Of a stretch of 17,345 nucleotides of DNA, positions 13,528-17,345 are shown piece by piece (position 1 is the stretch's first letter; every line of letters begins with the position of its first letter). This DNA is from Proteobacteria bacterium UBA3413 (GTDB taxonomy: Bacteria; Pseudomonadota; Gammaproteobacteria; Magnimaribacterales; D2472): contig DEOR01000051.1 in the NCBI GenBank assembly GCA_002358345.1, positions 15,293 to 32,637 on the forward strand, written 5' to 3'. A program made the translations under genes and the position numbers. Under the pieces are notes generated by a model, which searched no databases, was not told the DNA's origin, and saw only the letters and a program-made list of their open reading frames with translations.

Positions 13528-14280
13528 TTACCTTAAAAAAGCTTGGCCACCATCAAGCATAATTGTTGAGCCGGTGATATAAGACATGCCGTCACTAAAT
13601 AAGTGGCAAACGGCTTCACCAATGTCATCTTGACAGTCGCCCACTCGGCCTAGTGGGATGGTTTGAACAAAAGCATTTGCCTCATCTGGCCTTTCATTCA
13701 TCCACCATTCCATGCCGGTTGATTTTGCAAGCGGCATAATACAGTTGACCAATATATTATCAGGACCCCACTCCACAGCAGCAGTTCTAGAAAGAGCTCT
13801 AGTGGCCTCTTTAACAGAGGCGTAAGCACCATAACCTTCTGAGTCTGGTCTTAAAGCTGACGAGCTGGCAAGATTGATAATCTTCCCGCTACCCTTGAGG
13901 TAGGGATGACACAGTTTCATAAAACGAAAAGTGGCCAATGGGCCAGACATCCAGCCATTTTCAAAGGCTTGATCGTCAACATGGAGCAAATTACCCAATG
14001 GCACTTCCTGAGCATTGTTAACAAGAAAATCAATGGAAGAGAATTTGTTAACTGTTGCGTCAATTGCAGATTGAATGGCGCTAACATCTTTTACGTCACA
14101 TTCTATGGCAATGGCTGAACCACCGTTGAGATTAATTTCATCAGCAACAGCCTGCACCTTTGAAAGCGTTCTTCCGAGCAAGGCTATGTTTGCATTATAG
14201 GAAGACAGCGCTAGGGCTATACCTTTACCTACACCCTGACCAGCGCCCGTAACAATTGCTACTTTCCCAGTAAAATCCAT
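13528..14280 (-). CDS. short-chain dehydrogenase/reductase, candidate hydroxysteroid dehydrogenase
   Basis: This 250-residue classical SDR is an NAD(P)-dependent alcohol/ketone oxidoreductase. It has TGAGQGVGKG at 11-20 (cofactor), CDV at 61-63, NNAQ at 88-91 where NNAG is usual, Ser140 in LASSS, and Tyr153-x3-Lys157 (YASVK). A GSTIMLDGG tail at about 237-245 is typical of the family. SDR substrate specificity cannot be read from motifs. Its position between a KstD-like dehydrogenase (the genes abut with no gap) and a BaiE-like dehydratase (5-bp gap) suggests a hydroxysteroid or other cyclic alcohol. 3-oxoacyl-ACP reductase-like functions are the usual automatic call and cannot be excluded. 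Confidence 0.88.
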   Translation of the reverse strand: MDFTGKVAIVTGAGQGVGKGIALALSSYNANIALLGRTLSKVQAVADEINLNGGSAIAIECDVKDVSAIQSAIDATVNKFSSIDFLVNNAQEVPLGNLLHVDDQAFENGWMSGPLATFRFMKLCHPYLKGSGKIINLASSSALRPDSEGYGAYASVKEATRALSRTAAVEWGPDNILVNCIMPLAKSTGMEWWMNERPDEANAFVQTIPLGRVGDCQDDIGEAVCHLFSDGMSYITGSTIMLDGGQAFLR

Positions 14281-15990
14281 TTAAAAATTAGCACCTGTAA
14301 TATCTTTAGCAGCTAAGTATCCGAAGGTCATGGCCGGTCCTAGCGTTGAGCCAGGTCCTGGGTAGGTCGGCAGGAGCGCTGTTGTCGTATTGCCGCATGC
14401 ATATAACCCAGGGATCGATGTGCCATCTGGTTTGAGAACCCTGGCCTTAGTATCAATCACGAGGCCGCCAGCTGTGCCCATTTCACCAGGATACAAAACC
14501 ATGCAGTAAAATGGAGCATTTTCAAGTGGAGCTAGACAAGGGTTTGGCTCAACAGAGGGGTCGCCATAATATCGATCATACAAACTGTCCCCACGCTGTA
14601 AGTCAAGATCTTTACCGCTGATAGAGTATTCATTCACTTTACGCTGGGTAGCTAATAAGCCTTCTGGATCAATCCCAACTACTGCCGCTAGGTCTTCAAG
14701 AGTATCGCCCTTTGATAAGAAAGAAGGTGTCCACCATTCTTTTGGAACAGCTGAATCAGGCTGCATGCTGCCTTGGAGTAAAGGGCCACATGGTCTGTTT
14801 TTCCTAAAAGTGCTGTCAAAAATCATATAACATGGTGCGCAGGGATTGCCCTCATCAAATTTTTTGAACATATCGTTGACAAAACTAACATAATTTTGTG
14901 ATTCGTTAGAAAACCTTTGACCGTTCTTGTTAACCGTATAGTTGCCAGGCATTGATTTATCAACCATAGATAGCCAGCCTTTCTCTTGGCCTGGAACCTT
15001 CATGATAGTAGACCACCAGCCAGCATCCATTTGATGAGTGGCAGCACCTAATTTTAAAGCAGCTTTCAAGGCATCGCCTGTATTATGGATGTTGGCAGCG
15101 CTCCATTCTGCATTGCTAGGTTTAGGAAGATACTTGTCTCTTAAGGCCTGATCTCTCTCGAAACCACCCGCAGCTAAGATAACTGCTTTTTCTGCTTTAA
15201 TGGTAATTTCTTTGCCATCTTTGAGGGCTTTTATTCCTATCACTGTTCCACCTTCCTCTATCAGGTCTGTCATGGCGGTTTGTATCCATAGATCAACATC
15301 CCTATCCTTTAGAGACAGCAACAATCTTGCAACTCCAGCATTGCCCATGGTTAATCTTCTGTCTTTCCAACCCCATTTCATTCTCATGGGGATATCTAAT
15401 ATATATTTAGTAAATAATTTGGCAAACTGCATTTTCCATCCGGGCAGAGCCCCCAGTAAAAGCTGACCTTCCACTTGGGTAAAATTCATATTGATTGGGC
15501 CCATAGTGAAAGCAGTTTGTGGGTGTTGTTCGCGTAATTTTGAAAGATCATTTCCTAGCTCTGTTCCAAATATAGGTTCAGGCTCCATTGACCGATTGCC
15601 ACCTTTTCCGCCTGGATTGTCAGGAAAATAATCTGGGTAATGTGGGAGATTTCTATATTTAACTTGAGAGTTCTCATGGAGATAGTCGACCATTCTTGGC
15701 CCCTCAGAAATATAGGTTTCAATTAATTCATCTTTAATCATGCCATCTGGAGAAACGCTATTGATGTACTGCCTTGCATCCTCTGGTGAATCATCAACAT
15801 TTTCAGCTTTAGCATAACGATTATTAGGAATCCATACGCCCCCACCCGAAGTTGCAGATGTGCCGCCAAATTGATCACTTTTTTCAATGACTAAAGTTTT
15901 GGCTCCTCCATCATGAGAGCATAGAGCAGCTGTAAGAGCTCCATTGCCGGAGCCAACAACCACAACGTCAAATGTATAGTCCCAATGCAT
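14281..15990 (-). CDS. FAD-dependent 3-ketosteroid delta1-dehydrogenase (KstD)-like protein
   Basis: The 569-residue protein belongs to the fumarate reductase/KstD flavoprotein group. KstD introduces a C1-C2 double bond into 3-oxo-steroids and passes electrons to a quinone or other acceptor. Seen are the FAD fold VVGSGNGALTAAL at 11-23 with Glu36, GGTSATSGGGVWIPNN at 42-57, ILAAGGFERD at 271-280, GQRFSNES at 357-364, and a C-terminal FAD segment GLYACGNTTTALLPTYPGPG at 528-547 followed by GPAMTFGYLAA. Tyr118 or Tyr121 and Tyr495 or Tyr500 lie where KstD has catalytic tyrosines, but I cannot align them exactly. The length is close to KstD (about 510-570). GGAAGA at 15996-16001 is five bases before the ATG. 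First gene of the operon. Delta4-dehydrogenase or another cyclic-ketone dehydrogenase is also possible. Confidence 0.82.
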   Translation of the reverse strand: MHWDYTFDVVVVGSGNGALTAALCSHDGGAKTLVIEKSDQFGGTSATSGGGVWIPNNRYAKAENVDDSPEDARQYINSVSPDGMIKDELIETYISEGPRMVDYLHENSQVKYRNLPHYPDYFPDNPGGKGGNRSMEPEPIFGTELGNDLSKLREQHPQTAFTMGPINMNFTQVEGQLLLGALPGWKMQFAKLFTKYILDIPMRMKWGWKDRRLTMGNAGVARLLLSLKDRDVDLWIQTAMTDLIEEGGTVIGIKALKDGKEITIKAEKAVILAAGGFERDQALRDKYLPKPSNAEWSAANIHNTGDALKAALKLGAATHQMDAGWWSTIMKVPGQEKGWLSMVDKSMPGNYTVNKNGQRFSNESQNYVSFVNDMFKKFDEGNPCAPCYMIFDSTFRKNRPCGPLLQGSMQPDSAVPKEWWTPSFLSKGDTLEDLAAVVGIDPEGLLATQRKVNEYSISGKDLDLQRGDSLYDRYYGDPSVEPNPCLAPLENAPFYCMVLYPGEMGTAGGLVIDTKARVLKPDGTSIPGLYACGNTTTALLPTYPGPGSTLGPAMTFGYLAAKDITGANF

Positions 15991-16029
15991 AATAATCTTC
16001 CAATTGAATTAATTTAAATTGTAACTAAT

Positions 16030-16048
16030 TCACTATAACCTATGGTGA
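16030..16048. promoter_or_regulatory. 19-bp imperfect palindrome, candidate operator
   Basis: TCACTATAACCTATGGTGA consists of arms TCACTATA and TATGGTGA around ACC. Seven of eight arm positions pair, the other being a T/G mismatch. It lies 40 bp upstream of the KstD-like gene and 121 bp upstream of the divergent NMO-family gene, in the second-largest kind of gap in a nearly gapless region. The shape suits a dimeric repressor such as a TetR or GntR protein. No regulator gene is in the window. Confidence 0.45.
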
Positions 16049-16131
16049 TTAAATTAAAAATGATCAATTTATAACCAAACTCGTTGACATTATTTATCTG
16101 ATTGATACTCCACCCTGCTCATATTAGTTTG

Positions 16132-16137
16132 TATAAT
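16132..16137 (+). promoter_or_regulatory. candidate -10 element for the NMO-family gene
   Basis: TATAAT at 16132-16137 lies 31 bp before the ATG at 16169. A perfect TTGACA also occurs at 16084-16089, but it is too far from this -10 to be its -35; paired with GATACT at 16104-16109, the spacing would be a short 14 bp. Either could start transcription. Confidence 0.35.
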
Positions 16138-16168
16138 CTTAAAAGTTACTCAAGAAATTCTATATATT

Positions 16169-17299
16169 ATGAAAACAGATATTTGTAAAAAACTAGGTAT
16201 TGAATATCCTATATTTGCCTTCACTCATTGCAGAGATGTTGTTGTGGCTGTGAGCAAAGCAGGAGGCATTGGAGTTCTGGGGGCTGTTGGCTATTCGCCA
16301 GAGCAATTAAAAGAAGAGCTTGATTGGATTGATCAGCATATTGGGAATTACTCTTATGGCGTTGATACTGTCATTCCTCAAAAATATGAAGGCATGGATG
16401 AGAAAGATCCTGAAATCCTTCTAGAGCAGTTGCAAAAGATGATTCCAGCTGGGCACCAAGAATTTGTTAATACTCTACTACGTGAAAATGGAGTTCCCGA
16501 AGCACCAGAGTCTAATGGCCCTAAAGGAGGGTTGTTAGGTTGGACTGAAGCAACAGCTGAACCGCAAATTGCAGAAGCCCTAAAACACAAAAACGTTAAA
16601 CTTATAGCTAACGCGCTAGGGACACCGCCAGCAGATATGATTAAAAAAATCCAAGATGAGGGTGTTTTGGTTGGAGCGCTTTGCGGAAAAATTAAACAAG
16701 CACTAGCGCACAAAGAAGCTGGATTAGATTTTATTATTGCTCAAGGTGGAGAAGGCGGAGGTCACACAGGGGAAATAGGCAGCATTGTTCTTTGGCCCCA
16801 AATTATTGATGCCGTTGGTGATATGCCTGTGCTGGCAGCTGGTGGCATCGGCAATGGCAGGCAGATGGCTGCTGCAATGTCGATGGGTGCTCAGGGTATA
16901 TGGTGTGGCTCATTATGGCTGGCAGTCGAAGAAGCTGCAGCACAACCTGCCGAAAAGGAATCATACTTAAATGCAACAAGCGAGGATACCATTAGAAGCA
17001 AAGCTTGGACTGGCAAGCCTGCTAGGATGCTAAAAAATAAATGGACAGAGGCATGGGAGAACCCAGATAACCCAGATCCGCTTCCTATGCCACTTCAAGG
17101 CATGATAACTTTTGACGCAATGAGAAGAACTTCGATGTATGCGGGTACCGGCCAAACACAGAAAGTAGCATTCAATGCAGCGGGCCAAGTGATAGGTCAG
17201 GTGAATCACATTCAATCTGTGAAAGACGTGATGTTTGGATTAATCAATGAGTATATTGATACCGTTGAGAGATTAAATGAGCTACTCCCAAAAGATTAA
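16169..17299 (+). CDS. nitronate monooxygenase / 2-nitropropane dioxygenase family FMN protein
   Basis: The 376-residue protein is an FMN-binding TIM barrel. Markers are the N-terminal LGIEYPIFAFTHCRDVVVAVSKAGGIGVLG region (9-38), YGVDTVIPQKY at 63-73, the FMN phosphate and catalytic-His segment AQGGEGGGHTGEIGS at 191-205 with His199, and AAGGIGNGRQ at 223-232 followed by MGAQGIWCGS. The family includes nitronate monooxygenases and enoyl-CoA/ACP reductases such as FabK; IpdC, an FMN reductase of mycobacterial steroid-ring breakdown, is also in it. N-terminal THCRD replaces the usual APM-type start of class I enzymes, so a non-nitronate substrate is likely. It is divergent from the KstD-like operon across a 178-bp promoter region. 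No clear ribosome-binding site precedes the ATG. Confidence 0.83.
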   Translation: MKTDICKKLGIEYPIFAFTHCRDVVVAVSKAGGIGVLGAVGYSPEQLKEELDWIDQHIGNYSYGVDTVIPQKYEGMDEKDPEILLEQLQKMIPAGHQEFVNTLLRENGVPEAPESNGPKGGLLGWTEATAEPQIAEALKHKNVKLIANALGTPPADMIKKIQDEGVLVGALCGKIKQALAHKEAGLDFIIAQGGEGGGHTGEIGSIVLWPQIIDAVGDMPVLAAGGIGNGRQMAAAMSMGAQGIWCGSLWLAVEEAAAQPAEKESYLNATSEDTIRSKAWTGKPARMLKNKWTEAWENPDNPDPLPMPLQGMITFDAMRRTSMYAGTGQTQKVAFNAAGQVIGQVNHIQSVKDVMFGLINEYIDTVERLNELLPKD

Positions 17300-17307
17300 A
17301 TTCTAAA

Positions 17308-17345
17308 ATGTTATCTGAGTTACTTGCTGAACTTCAAGAGTTATT
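17308..17345 (+). CDS. possible start of a downstream gene (partial)
   Basis: An ATG at 17308, 8 bp after the NMO-family stop, opens a frame that continues to the window edge. It begins MLSELLAELQEL, a plausible amphipathic N-terminus. The tight spacing fits the operon style of the region. There is no obvious ribosome-binding site, and 12 residues do not allow a product call. Confidence 0.4.
   Translation, partial: MLSELLAELQEL

Noticed and set aside
15200..15466. Plus-strand open frame inside the KstD-like gene
   Set aside because: It is a shadow of the strongly conserved flavoprotein on the other strand, and its composition is not protein-like.
16001..16021. AT-rich near-palindrome beginning CAATTG and ending AAATTG
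   Set aside because: Its symmetry is mostly A/T runs expected by chance in this composition, and it overlaps the ribosome-binding site of the KstD-like gene.
16378..16713. 111-codon minus-strand frame inside the NMO-family gene
   Set aside because: It lies antisense to a well-matched FMN enzyme and shows no domain; its length is explained by the sense codon usage.
1..17345. tRNA or rRNA genes, CRISPR arrays, insertion sequences, att sites
   Set aside because: No cloverleaf with a TTCGA-type arm, no regularly spaced repeats, no transposase or integrase motifs and no long inverted repeats were seen.

Overview
The window is a gene-dense, AT-rich stretch of a proteobacterial chromosome, most likely a small-genome marine gammaproteobacterium (SAR86-like is my guess, from gene style and not from a marker). 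NhaB, DusA, RNase T and the divergent mrp/metG pair are gammaproteobacterial traits. Almost every base is coding. Convergent genes share or nearly share their stop codons, co-directional genes overlap as ATGA or TAATG, and only two intergenic gaps exceed 100 bp (10922-11061 and 15991-16168). I see no rRNA, tRNA, CRISPR or mobile element.

Region 1 (1-4797): a possible C-terminal tail of an upstream gene runs into nudC (minus, NAD(H)/NAD-RNA Nudix hydrolase). Divergent to it, nhaB (Na+/H+ antiporter) and dusA (tRNA dihydrouridine synthase) lie in tandem. They meet mrp-mlaA (minus: Fe-S carrier ATPase and outer-membrane phospholipid-transport protein) head-on.

Region 2 (4798-8533): metG, a thioredoxin-reductase-like ferredoxin-NADP reductase and a soluble RnfB-like ferredoxin form a plus-strand operon. 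metG has no suitable ATG and probably starts at ATT. The reductase and ferredoxin look like an electron-transfer pair.

Region 3 (8528-11508): a leucine-dehydrogenase-type enzyme (minus) is divergent from RNase T (plus). A metallo-beta-lactamase-fold protein (minus) is divergent from a ferritin/bacterioferritin-like protein (plus); the gap between these two holds two good matches to the 7-1-7 Fur box.

Region 4 (11514-17299) is the most interesting part. A six-gene minus-strand operon reads: KstD-like FAD steroid dehydrogenase, short-chain dehydrogenase, a SnoaL-fold protein closely resembling bile-acid 7-alpha-dehydratase BaiE, a delta5-3-ketosteroid isomerase homologue with its catalytic residues in place, then the housekeeping genes pdxJ and grxD. 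A divergent gene encodes an FMN-dependent nitronate-monooxygenase-family protein, and the gap between holds a 19-bp imperfect palindrome. Together the first four genes could oxidise a 3-hydroxy group, shift a double bond, dehydrate a ring hydroxyl and desaturate a ring, as expected for a sterol-, bile-acid- or terpenoid-modifying module. The substrate cannot be read from sequence.
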